Part shown: in pieces, positions 6,831 to 13,921 of the stretch
Layout: every line of letters starts with the position of its first letter
How positions within the stretch are numbered: position 1 is the stretch's first letter
Assembly: GCA_902465645.1 (NCBI GenBank)
Contig: CABQNX010000024.1
Span: forward strand, 1-19,954
Reading direction: 5' to 3'
DNA from: an uncultured Peptoniphilus sp.
Lineage (GTDB): Bacteria > Bacillota > Clostridia > Tissierellales > Peptoniphilaceae
Length of the DNA stretch: 19,954 bases
Translations under genes and position numbers: made by a program
The notes under the pieces: generated by a model
Seen by the model: the letters and a program-made list of their open reading frames with translations, nothing else
Database searches by the model: none
Told to the model about the DNA's origin: nothing

Positions 6831-8432
6831 TTATTTTTTTCTTTCTTCAATGAGTTTATTATACTCCTCTTCTAGTTTTTTTCTTTCCTCTTTAGGTAAC
6901 TCCATTGCTAGTCTAGAACTTATGGAAGATATTCTAAAATCAAGTAATAAACTATCTCTATCCTTGCTACTCGTTGTTTTCTCTTTTTTATTTTTGTATT
7001 GTGATAAACTACCTTTAAAATTTTTGATTCTTTTATCTTCTATAATCAAAAGAGTATCTGCTAGGTTATTTATAAACTCCTCATCATGGCTTACAAATAT
7101 AAATGGTCTATCATAAGATTTCAATAGATTTTCTAAACTTTCTATAGCATTTATATCTAAAAAGTTTGTCGGTTCATCAAAAATAAGATAGTTAAAATCA
7201 GAAGTTAATATTTTAGCCAGTTTTACCTTGGCTTTTTCTCCATCACTTAAAATACTTACAATCTTGTGGACATCATTAGTCTTAAATCCTAATCTTGCAA
7301 GAACAATTCTTGTCATTGTTTCATCATATATAGATGTATTTAATACATTTGCTAGGATATCAGCATCTTCTTCTAAAATATCACTCATTTGACTAAAATA
7401 ACCTATTTTAAGATTTGGATGCACCCATACATTTTCTTGATTTAGAATCATATTTACAAGGGTGGTTTTTCCACTTCCATTTTCTCCTATAAGAGCTGTT
7501 TTTGAATTATTTTTTATTTGAAAGTTGGATTTTTCAAATAAAATCTTATTTCCAAACTCTTTATTTAGCTTTTCTCCTCTTATCAAGATTTTTGAGTGAA
7601 GTTGTTTATTATCTGGAATGGATAGTTGTATTTCTGTTTCTTCTTTAGGTTTTTCTTTTACTTCTAGTTGATCTATTCTGGATTCTACAGATTTTACTTG
7701 TTTATCTAGTTTTTTCTTGTTTTCTTGACCGCCCATCTTATGGAGCCTTGCTTCTGAGTTTCCCATCCTTTTAGGCGTGGTTCTTACTTTTGATGATTGT
7801 TCTTTTATATTGCTAGCTAAATTTTCAAGTCTTCTTTTTTCTTTTATAAAATTTGAATACTCTTTTTCTTTAAACTTAAGTCTTTTCTCTCTTTCTTCAA
7901 GATAGAATTTGTAGTCTCCGTTATATTCTTCAATTCTTCCGTTCTTTAATTCTAAAATCTTTTTACAAGTTCTATTTATGAAATCACGATCATGCGAAAT
8001 TAGAAGATATCCAACTTTTCTTGAATTTAGCTTTCCTATAAGTTCTTCCTTTTGCTTTAAGTCTAAGTGAGATGTAGGCTCGTCGATTAATAGAAATTTA
8101 AAACTATCTGATAATAGGTCTGTTAGCTTTAATCTTTGCTCTTCGCCTGGACTATAGTTGTCATTAGCCCTTAACTGTGATTTAGAGTAGGTTTCATCAG
8201 AAAAGTACTTGGCTTTACTGTCATAATTTAATAAATAACCCAGTTCTCTATCCACTCTTACTTGACCAGTATAGTCTTTATCTAAGCCTAATATTATTCT
8301 TAAAAAAGTAGTTTTACCCTTACCATTTTCTCCTATTAAGGCTATCTTTTCATTTTTATTTATTGATAAACTATCAATTTCAAATAGCTTTCTATCTGGC
8401 AAAGTTTTTATTAAGTCTTGTATATATATCAT
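6831..8432 (-). CDS. ABC-F ribosomal protection ATPase, antibiotic-resistance type
   Basis: This 533-residue protein has two ATP-binding domains and no membrane segment. Such proteins enter the ribosomal E site and displace drugs such as lincosamides, pleuromutilins or streptogramin A. Domain 1 has Walker A GENGKGKT (34-41), signature SPGEE (94-98, the usual LSGG altered), Walker B LLIDEP and switch H147. A charged coiled-coil linker (about 180-265) contains RTTPKRMGNSEARLHK, as in resistance ABC-F proteins. Domain 2 has GENGSGKT (316-323), LSDGE (395-399), IFDEP and H449. A basic/acidic C-terminal extension (about 485-533) recalls Vga/VmlR-type members. The ATG has AGGAGG 4 bases away. Lysine is mostly AAA, unlike the AAG-rich neighbours, hinting at transfer. 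The exact subclass is not assignable by eye. Confidence 0.88.
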   Translation of the reverse strand: MIYIQDLIKTLPDRKLFEIDSLSINKNEKIALIGENGKGKTTFLRIILGLDKDYTGQVRVDRELGYLLNYDSKAKYFSDETYSKSQLRANDNYSPGEEQRLKLTDLLSDSFKFLLIDEPTSHLDLKQKEELIGKLNSRKVGYLLISHDRDFINRTCKKILELKNGRIEEYNGDYKFYLEEREKRLKFKEKEYSNFIKEKRRLENLASNIKEQSSKVRTTPKRMGNSEARLHKMGGQENKKKLDKQVKSVESRIDQLEVKEKPKEETEIQLSIPDNKQLHSKILIRGEKLNKEFGNKILFEKSNFQIKNNSKTALIGENGSGKTTLVNMILNQENVWVHPNLKIGYFSQMSDILEEDADILANVLNTSIYDETMTRIVLARLGFKTNDVHKIVSILSDGEKAKVKLAKILTSDFNYLIFDEPTNFLDINAIESLENLLKSYDRPFIFVSHDEEFINNLADTLLIIEDKRIKNFKGSLSQYKNKKEKTTSSKDRDSLLLDFRISSISSRLAMELPKEERKKLEEEYNKLIEERKK

Positions 8433-8442
8433 AAATCCTCCT

Positions 8443-8473
8443 ATGTTTTTGTGAGAGGATTTCTTTTCCTCTC
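8443..8473 (-). promoter_or_regulatory. Translational attenuator hairpin before the ABC-F gene
   Basis: On the minus strand, directly after the leader-peptide stop, GAGAGGA (8473-8467) pairs with TCCTCTC (8459-8453) over a 7-base loop. The overlapping AAATCCTC (8462-8455) is a perfect 8-base complement of GAGGATTT, which is the ABC-F ribosome binding site plus its spacer (8440-8433). The 3' arm can therefore pair with either partner. No T tract follows the hairpin, so control of translation is more likely than termination. Confidence 0.6.
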
Positions 8474-8506
8474 TTAGTTATTTAGAAAATTATTTGTGTT
8501 AATCAT
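8474..8506 (-). CDS. Leader peptide of the ABC-F resistance gene (10 codons)
   Basis: The short reading frame encodes MINTNNFLNN and then TAA. GGAGG at 8520-8516 lies 9 bases before its ATG. It ends 41 bases before the ABC-F start and immediately before the attenuator hairpin. Antibiotic-induced stalling of a ribosome on such a peptide is the known induction mechanism for erm and several ABC-F genes. Whether this peptide stalls ribosomes is unknown. Farther upstream there is a 9-bp inverted repeat (8597-8605 with 8633-8641) and an 8-bp direct repeat AATACTAT (8522-8529 and 8553-8560). I could not place a convincing promoter in 8521-8770. Confidence 0.55.
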   Translation of the reverse strand: MINTNNFLNN

Positions 8507-8754
8507 TTATCTGTACCTCCTAATACTATTTTATAATAGATACCCAATTCAGAATACTATAAGTCCTTTGCCATAAGAAACCGATTCACTTGTATAATTA
8601 CTACATCTTATATCCCTATCAAGAGCCAGAATTGTAGTAATAACTCCCTCTATTTTTTAGTTCTTCATTTTATAATATTTTTTCAAAACTATATAAGAAG
8701 ATTTAAAGATATAATTATGTTTTAAAAAATATTTCAAAACATCTTAACTTAAGT

Positions 8755-8770
8755 AATAAATAGGCACAAA
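8755..8770 (+). repeat. 16-bp dispersed repeat, copy 1
   Basis: AATAAATAGGCACAAA occurs here and, identically, at 13464-13479. Both copies lie in noncoding DNA just before a terminator hairpin in the plus direction. Confidence 0.6.
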
Positions 8771-8797
8771 AATAGGGAAGAGTTAAGAATCTTCCCT
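8769..8797 (-). terminator. Intrinsic terminator of the fused oxidoreductase gene
   Basis: AGGGAAGA (minus strand 8797-8790) and TCTTCCCT (8781-8774) form an 8-bp stem with an 8-base loop; ATTTTTG follows on the minus strand. It lies about 20 bases after the stop codon. Confidence 0.85.
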
Positions 8798-8817
8798 TAA
8801 TTTTTATCTTTATAAGT

Positions 8818-11118
8818 TTATTTATTTCTCAAAAATTCATCGATTGACTTTGCGGCATTTTTACCAGCACCCATGGCAAGGATTACTGTTGCAGATCCTG
8901 TAACTGCATCTCCACCAGCAAAGATTTCTTGGCGAGATGTTTGAGACTCTTCATTAACAATGATGCCGCCCCATTTTTCTATGTCAAGATTCTTTGTAGT
9001 AGAAGAAATTAGTGGGTTTGGATTTGTTCCAAGGGCCATGATAATTGTTTGAAAGTCCTCTTCATAGTCGCTGCCTTCTACGGCAACGGGTCTTCTTCTA
9101 CCAGATGAATCGGGTTCTCCAAGTTCATTTCTCACGCACTTCATTCCCTTAACCCAGCCTTGGTCGTCTCCAAGGATTTCAACAGGAGCAGTTAGCATTT
9201 CAAACTTAATGCCCTCTTCCTTGGCATGGTGGACTTCTTCAGTCCTTGCAGGAAGTTCCTTTTCAGTACGTCTGTAGACAATTGAAACGTCAGCCCCAAG
9301 TCTTTTTGCTACTCTTGCTGCATCCATGGCAACATTGCCGCCGCCAATAACTGCAACTTTTTCTCCTACGTTAACTGGAGTGTCGTACTCTTCATCAAAG
9401 GACCTCATGAGATTGTTCCTTGTTAAAAATTCGTTGGCTGAATAAACTCCATTTAGGTTTTCGCCAGGAATATTCATAAACTTTGGTAGGCCGGCACCTG
9501 ATCCAATAAAGACTGCTTCAAAACCATCCTTGATAAGGTCGTCAATAGTTTCAGTCCTTCCTATTACAAAGTTGTTTTCAAATTTAACTCCAAGCTTTTT
9601 GATATTTTCAACTTCGTACTCAACAACTTCGTCTGGAAGTCTAAATTCTGGAATACCGTAAATTAAAACTCCACCAGATTGTTGTAGTGCTTCGAAAACC
9701 GTTACGTCGTAGCCCATTTTTGCAAGTTCACCTGCACAAGTAAGGCCAGCTGGTCCTGCTCCAACTACTGCAACCTTCTTGTCAATCTTTCTTATGTCGG
9801 CACTTTCTTGGATTTGGTGACGTCTTGCATAGTCAGCTGCAAATCTTTCAAGCTTACCAATGGAAACTGCATCGCCCCTATTTAAGAGGACACATCTTTC
9901 TTCACATTGGGATTCTTGTGGACAAACCCTGCCGCAAACTGCTGGAAGGGAAGTGTAAAGGGAAAGAACCTTGTAGGCTTGCTCGAAGTTGCCACTTGCA
10001 ATTTCCTTGATAAAGCCAGGGATGTCAATGGAAACTGGACAGCCTTCAACGCAGCCAGGTTTCTTACAGTTAAGACATCTGGAAGCTTCTGTTGCTGCTT
10101 CTTCGGCAGTGTAGCCAAGGCAAACTTCCTTGAAGTTTTTGTTCCTTTCATCAGGTGCTTGTTCAGCAATTGGAACTTTAGTGAACCTGTCTTCGGCTTT
10201 CTTTATTTCAAAGTCTTGATTGTCCTTTAAAGAAGTCTCGGCCTTGTGGTCAGACACTGCAAGGTCCATTGTGCAGTGGTGGTCAGCAATTGTTTGAGTC
10301 TTCTTGTTGTCAATGTATTGTCTTTGTCTTTTCATGGCAGAATCGAAGTCAACTAGGTGACCGTCAAATTCTGGGCCATCGACGCAGGCAAACTTAGTTT
10401 TTCCATCAATAGAAACACGACAGGCACCACACATGCCAGTTCCATCAACCATAATTGGGTTTAGGGAAACTGTTGTTGGAAGGTCGTACTTTTTAGTAGT
10501 TAGGCAGACAAATTTCATCATTATCATAGGTCCAATGGAAACCACTTGGTCGTAGTGCTTCTTTTCATTTTCCACAAGGTCCACAATCTTGTCGGTAACA
10601 AGACCCTTGAAGCCATAGGATCCGTCATCAGTTGCTATGTATAGGTTGTCGCAAACGGATTTTAATTCATCTTCAAGGATTACAAAGTCTTTGGACTTTG
10701 CTCCAATGATTATGTCGCAGTGAAGGCCCTTGTCCTTAAAAAATTTGGCCTGAGGATAAACTGGTGCAGTACCAACTCCACCTGCTACGAATAAGTATCT
10801 CTTGTCCTTTAGGTATTCTAGGTCCATGTCATAAAAATCTGATGCGTGGCCAAGAGGTCCAACAAAGTCCTTGAAGCTTTCTCCTTCTTCAAAGGCTGCA
10901 ATCTTCTTTGTAGATTCGCCAGAAGCTTGGACAACTATTTGGACAGACCCTCTATCTATGTCATAATCAGAAATAGTTAGGGGAATTCTCTCAGAATACT
11001 TGTCGGCAATTAAAATAACAAATTGACCTGGCTTTGCAGATGCTGCAATCTTAGGCGCATATATGTCAAATAAAAATATATTTGGCGCAAGTTCTTCTTT
11101 TCTTAAAATTTTTGGCAA
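8818..11118 (-). CDS. Fused NfnAB / SudBA-type NAD(P)H:ferredoxin oxidoreductase (DHOD-B-like plus GltD-like)
   Basis: This 766-residue flavoprotein fuses two proteins that are separate subunits elsewhere. Residues 1 to about 277 are the dihydroorotate dehydrogenase B-like FAD/NAD unit, with FVAGGVGTAPVYP and a [2Fe-2S] site at C230, C233 and C245 (D225 is a possible fourth ligand). Residues about 320-766 are the glutamate-synthase small-subunit-like unit: [4Fe-4S] cysteines C348/C351/C356/C360 and C395/C399/C405/C409, FAD site VVGAGPAG and NADPH site VIGGGNVAMDAA. Nfn couples NADH and ferredoxin to NADP reduction; SudBA reduces sulfur compounds; sequence alone cannot separate these. A GTG at 11127 is only 1 base from GGAG, so the TTG at 11118 (giving MPKILRKEELAPN) is preferred. 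Single-gene unit. Confidence 0.9.
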   Translation of the reverse strand: MPKILRKEELAPNIFLFDIYAPKIAASAKPGQFVILIADKYSERIPLTISDYDIDRGSVQIVVQASGESTKKIAAFEEGESFKDFVGPLGHASDFYDMDLEYLKDKRYLFVAGGVGTAPVYPQAKFFKDKGLHCDIIIGAKSKDFVILEDELKSVCDNLYIATDDGSYGFKGLVTDKIVDLVENEKKHYDQVVSIGPMIMMKFVCLTTKKYDLPTTVSLNPIMVDGTGMCGACRVSIDGKTKFACVDGPEFDGHLVDFDSAMKRQRQYIDNKKTQTIADHHCTMDLAVSDHKAETSLKDNQDFEIKKAEDRFTKVPIAEQAPDERNKNFKEVCLGYTAEEAATEASRCLNCKKPGCVEGCPVSIDIPGFIKEIASGNFEQAYKVLSLYTSLPAVCGRVCPQESQCEERCVLLNRGDAVSIGKLERFAADYARRHQIQESADIRKIDKKVAVVGAGPAGLTCAGELAKMGYDVTVFEALQQSGGVLIYGIPEFRLPDEVVEYEVENIKKLGVKFENNFVIGRTETIDDLIKDGFEAVFIGSGAGLPKFMNIPGENLNGVYSANEFLTRNNLMRSFDEEYDTPVNVGEKVAVIGGGNVAMDAARVAKRLGADVSIVYRRTEKELPARTEEVHHAKEEGIKFEMLTAPVEILGDDQGWVKGMKCVRNELGEPDSSGRRRPVAVEGSDYEEDFQTIIMALGTNPNPLISSTTKNLDIEKWGGIIVNEESQTSRQEIFAGGDAVTGSATVILAMGAGKNAAKSIDEFLRNK

Positions 11119-11138
11119 AATAATCACACTCCAAGATT

Positions 11139-11147
11139 ATTATAGCA
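11139..11147 (-). promoter_or_regulatory. Extended -10 promoter of the fused oxidoreductase gene
   Basis: The minus strand reads TGCTATAAT, a perfect extended -10. Transcription would begin near 11132, at the GGAG itself, so the transcript has almost no leader before the start codon. Confidence 0.6.
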
Positions 11148-11184
11148 TAAGGGCAATTGTTCTTGATGGGAAATTTAATATAGT

Positions 11185-11234
11185 AAGATTATTTATTTAA
11201 GATTATTTATTTAAGATTATTTATTTAAGATTAT
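11185..11234. repeat. 14-bp tandem repeat, about 3.6 copies
   Basis: AAGATTATTTATTT repeats exactly at 11185-11198, 11199-11212 and 11213-11226, with a partial copy to 11234. It lies between the divergent oxidoreductase gene and proB and may vary in copy number by slippage. Confidence 0.9.
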
Positions 11235-11249
11235 AAGGAGACCACAAAT

Positions 11250-11297
11250 GTGAAAAAATATTTACTAATGTGTAAATTTCAAGTATATTATAGGTAA
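11250..11297 (+). CDS. Possible 15-codon upstream reading frame before proB
   Basis: A GTG at 11250, 9 bases after AAGGAG (11235-11240), opens MKKYLLMCKFQVYYR. Its TAA runs into the proB ribosome binding site AAGGTGG. It contains no proline codon, so a classical proline attenuator is not supported. If proB is transcribed from the TATTAT at 11286-11291, this frame would not be on that mRNA. Confidence 0.2.
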   Translation: MKKYLLMCKFQVYYR

Positions 11298-11307
11298 GGT
11301 GGTTGAA

Positions 11308-12090
11308 ATGAGAAAATTTTCAAGAGAAATAAAGAAAGTCGTGATAAAGGTTGGGTCCTCATCCATAACCCACGACAATGGAAAAATAAATTTACAAAAA
11401 ATCGACGAACTCTGCTTTGAAATTGCAAACCTAAAGAACCAAGGCTATGATGTTGTTCTTGTTTCTTCAGGTGCCATTGCAGCAGGGCGTGCAAAGTTAA
11501 ATCTGGTGGAAAGGCCAAAGGAAACTTCTGACAAGCAGGCAGCTGCAGCAGTAGGTCAAGTTGCCCTGACAAATATTTACGACAGGTCTCTTGTCTCCTA
11601 TGGTTACAATTCTGCCCAAGTCCTTCTAACAAGAACTATAGAAGTTGACGACGAGATGAGGGTCAATGCAGAGAATACCTTTGAGAAACTTTTGGGCATG
11701 AATGTAATCCCAATAATAAATGAGAACGACACAATTTCTACTTATGAAATTAAGTTTGGGGACAACGACACCCTCTCGGCAGTTATTGCTAGGATGATTG
11801 ATGCGGACTTACTTATTATGCTAACAGACATAGAGGGACTTTATACTGACGACCCGAGAAAAAATCCCGAAGCAAAAATTATCCATGAGGTTGCAGACAT
11901 AAAAGATGTGGAAGGCATGGCCAAAGAAACTAATTCTAATGTGGGAACAGGTGGTATGTACACTAAGATTAAGGCTGCCAAGCTTGCCATCGAAAAGGAC
12001 ATAGAAGTTGTAATTGGATCTGGAGAAAACATGAAGATCATTAGGGATATAATAAAAGGAGAAGAAATTGGAACATATTTTAAGTGTTAA
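11308..12090 (+). CDS. proB: Glutamate 5-kinase, short form without PUA domain
   Basis: ProB phosphorylates the gamma-carboxyl of glutamate with ATP, the first committed step of proline synthesis. The 260 residues cover the amino-acid-kinase domain only: VVIKVGSSSIT near the N-terminus, LVSSGAIAAG, INENDTISTYEIKFGDNDTL, LTDIEGLYTDDPR and GTGGMYTKIKAA. The C-terminal PUA domain of the roughly 370-residue form (as in E. coli) is absent, as in a number of other bacteria. ATG 11308 is chosen because AAGGTGG (11296-11302) lies 5 bases upstream; a GTG at 11299 falls inside that site. A TATTAT at 11286-11291 is a possible -10, leaving a 10-base UTR. The end overlaps proA by 23 bases. Confidence 0.96.
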   Translation: MRKFSREIKKVVIKVGSSSITHDNGKINLQKIDELCFEIANLKNQGYDVVLVSSGAIAAGRAKLNLVERPKETSDKQAAAAVGQVALTNIYDRSLVSYGYNSAQVLLTRTIEVDDEMRVNAENTFEKLLGMNVIPIINENDTISTYEIKFGDNDTLSAVIARMIDADLLIMLTDIEGLYTDDPRKNPEAKIIHEVADIKDVEGMAKETNSNVGTGGMYTKIKAAKLAIEKDIEVVIGSGENMKIIRDIIKGEEIGTYFKC

Positions 12091-13324
12091 AGAACTGGGA
12101 AAGATTGCAAAGGAAGCATCCTACAAGTTAAAAAAATTAAAAACTAAGGAAAAAAATGCCATGCTTCTTGAAATTAAGAAGGCTCTTTTATCTGAAAAGG
12201 AAAATATTTTAAAGGCTAACGAAGAAGATATCAAGAAGGGTAGGGAAAATAAGATGCCTGAAGGCCTAATCGATAGACTTCTCTTAACAGATGAGAGAAT
12301 CGAAGGCATGGCCAAGTCCATTGACGAAGTAATTGACTTTAAGGACCCAGTTGGCAAGGTCCTATCAATGGAAGAAAACTATGCAGGCCTTTTAATTGGT
12401 AAGAAGACTGTCCCAATGGGAGTTATTGCCATAATTTATGAATCAAGACCAAATGTAACTCTTGATGCAGCTATTCTTTCTCTCAAGGCATCAAGTGCCA
12501 TTATCCTTCGTGGTGGCAAGGAGTCCATTAAGTCCAACATAGCTATAGCTGATGCCATAAGACTTGGGATAAAAAATGCTGGCTACGATGAGAACTTTGT
12601 TCAAATTGTAAAGGACACGTCAAGAGAATCCTCAAAGGAATTGATGCAGCTTAAGGGTTCTGTAGACCTCTTACTTCCAAGAGGATCAGCATCTCTTATT
12701 AACTCAGTAGTTGAAAATGCCAAGGTACCTGTAATTGAAACGGGAGTGGGCAACTGCCATATATATGTTGACGATATGTGCGACATTGAAAATGCTGTAA
12801 AAATTATTGAAAATGCAAAGACTCAAAGAATTGGAGTTTGCAATGCAGTGGAATCTCTTGTCTTAAATAAAAATCTTCCAGATGAGTTTTTTGATTTATT
12901 TAACCAAGTTGTTGAAAAGTATGACATCAAGGTTCATGCAGATGAAGCCGCTCTTCCTAAGATTAAAAATGCTGTGAAGGCAGAAGAAGATGACTACGGA
13001 AGAGAATATTTGGACTACGAAGTTTCTGTTAAGACAGTTGATGATGTAGATGGGGCAATAGACCACATCACAAGATATTCAACAGGCCATTCAGAATCTA
13101 TTTTGACAGAATCCTATGAAAGAGCAATGAAGTTCTTAGAAGAAGTTGACTCAGCCTGTGTCTATGTAAATGCTTCAACAAGATTTACTGATGGTGGAGA
13201 ATTTGGCAAGGGAGCAGAACTTGGGATTTCAACACAAAAACTTCATGCAAGGGGACCAGTGGGCCTTGACGAACTTGTGAGTTATAAGTATATAATCTTT
13301 GGTCATGGAGAATACAGGAAGTAA
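12068..13324 (+). CDS. proA: Glutamate-5-semialdehyde dehydrogenase (gamma-glutamyl phosphate reductase)
   Basis: ProA reduces gamma-glutamyl phosphate with NADPH to glutamate semialdehyde, which cyclises to pyrroline-5-carboxylate. The 418 residues have the full aldehyde-dehydrogenase-like fold with family motifs: IIYESRPNVTLDAA (122-135), ILRGGKE, ETGVGNCHIYVD (224-235), the catalytic cysteine C258 in RIGVCNAVES, and TGHSESILT. The start is TTG, supported by AAGGAG six bases upstream (12056-12061) inside proB and by the N-terminal match; the overlap of 23 bases implies coupled translation. The final enzyme, ProC, is not in the window. The nearest terminator is 175 bases beyond the stop, at 13501. 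Confidence 0.97.
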   Translation: MEHILSVKELGKIAKEASYKLKKLKTKEKNAMLLEIKKALLSEKENILKANEEDIKKGRENKMPEGLIDRLLLTDERIEGMAKSIDEVIDFKDPVGKVLSMEENYAGLLIGKKTVPMGVIAIIYESRPNVTLDAAILSLKASSAIILRGGKESIKSNIAIADAIRLGIKNAGYDENFVQIVKDTSRESSKELMQLKGSVDLLLPRGSASLINSVVENAKVPVIETGVGNCHIYVDDMCDIENAVKIIENAKTQRIGVCNAVESLVLNKNLPDEFFDLFNQVVEKYDIKVHADEAALPKIKNAVKAEEDDYGREYLDYEVSVKTVDDVDGAIDHITRYSTGHSESILTESYERAMKFLEEVDSACVYVNASTRFTDGGEFGKGAELGISTQKLHARGPVGLDELVSYKYIIFGHGEYRK

Positions 13325-13463
13325 GCTAATTTTTGGATATTTTAGTAGATTTTTTAAATTAATAATTTTATCTGTTTGTTGTAAGATCAAATTTTTTAAA
13401 AATTAGATTTAGAAAAGAATTTAGAATATAAGCAGAGACATTAATTTAAAATCTAAATTTTAC

Positions 13464-13479
13464 AATAAATAGGCACAAA
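13464..13479 (+). repeat. 16-bp dispersed repeat, copy 2
   Basis: AATAAATAGGCACAAA is identical to 8755-8770. In this copy the terminator hairpin begins 21 bases downstream. Confidence 0.6.
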
Positions 13480-13500
13480 TTAATAAAATAAATTTTGAAG

Positions 13501-13527
13501 TCGGCAGGTCATCCTGTCGATTTTTTT
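13501..13527 (+). terminator. Intrinsic terminator downstream of proA
   Basis: TCGGCAGG, loop TCAT and CCTGTCGA form an 8-bp stem with one G-U pair, followed by seven T. It probably ends the proBA transcript, 175 bases after the stop, or a separate short transcript. Confidence 0.9.
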
Positions 13528-13729
13528 GTAGAAATTTTTATTAGGAGAAGAAAATTATTTTATTCTCATTGCTTTATTGGTGCCCTTTTAAAATATTGCA
13601 GGGAAGGAAGATGTGAGAATAATTTGGAAAAGAGAGGGAGATTAAAGGTAGTTAAAAGAGAGAGATAAAATAATTAATAAAAATTAATATGAAAGGAAGT
13701 GTAGAAGTAAAAAAAATAAGAAGATAAAA

Positions 13730-13852
13730 ATGCTTAAAATTTTACAAGTAGAAATAAATAAAAATAAATTTGTCTTGGAAGGAAAGGATCTATTAAATTT
13801 TATGATTCCAACATGTCGTAGGCTTAAATTCAAAATAAAAAACAAAAGATAA
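13730..13852 (+). CDS. Doubtful 40-codon open reading frame
   Basis: The frame reads MLKILQVEINKNKFVLEG and onward to LKFKIKNKR. Its composition is protein-like and it ends just before the convergent TRAP terminator. The only ribosome-binding candidate is a weak AAGAAG, no promoter is obvious and I recognise no family. It may be a decayed gene end or chance. Confidence 0.15.
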   Translation: MLKILQVEINKNKFVLEGKDLLNFMIPTCRRLKFKIKNKR

Positions 13853-13866
13853 GTGGAAAATTTCAC

Positions 13867-13895
13867 AAAAAAAGAAGAAGCTGTGAAGCCTCTTC
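13867..13895 (-). terminator. Intrinsic terminator of the TAXI-TRAP operon
   Basis: On the minus strand GAAGAGGCT, loop TCAC and AGCTTCTTC form a 9-bp stem with one G-U pair, followed by seven T. Confidence 0.93.
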
Positions 13896-13921
13896 TTAAT
13901 TTATTAATTTAAAGAAAATTT

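Larger units (their letters stand above)
13325..13921. other. Long, mostly noncoding spacer between proA and the TRAP operon
   Basis: This gap of about 600 bases is very AT-rich. The plus strand from about 13590 to 13720 is strongly purine-biased. It contains the second copy of the 16-bp repeat, a terminator at 13501, a doubtful 40-codon frame at 13730 and the TRAP operon terminator. I see no other gene or RNA. Confidence 0.6.

Noticed and set aside
13684..13866. 60-codon minus-strand frame rich in Phe/Leu/Ile downstream of the TRAP terminator
   Set aside because: It is the complement of a purine-rich noncoding stretch, lacks a ribosome binding site and resembles no family.
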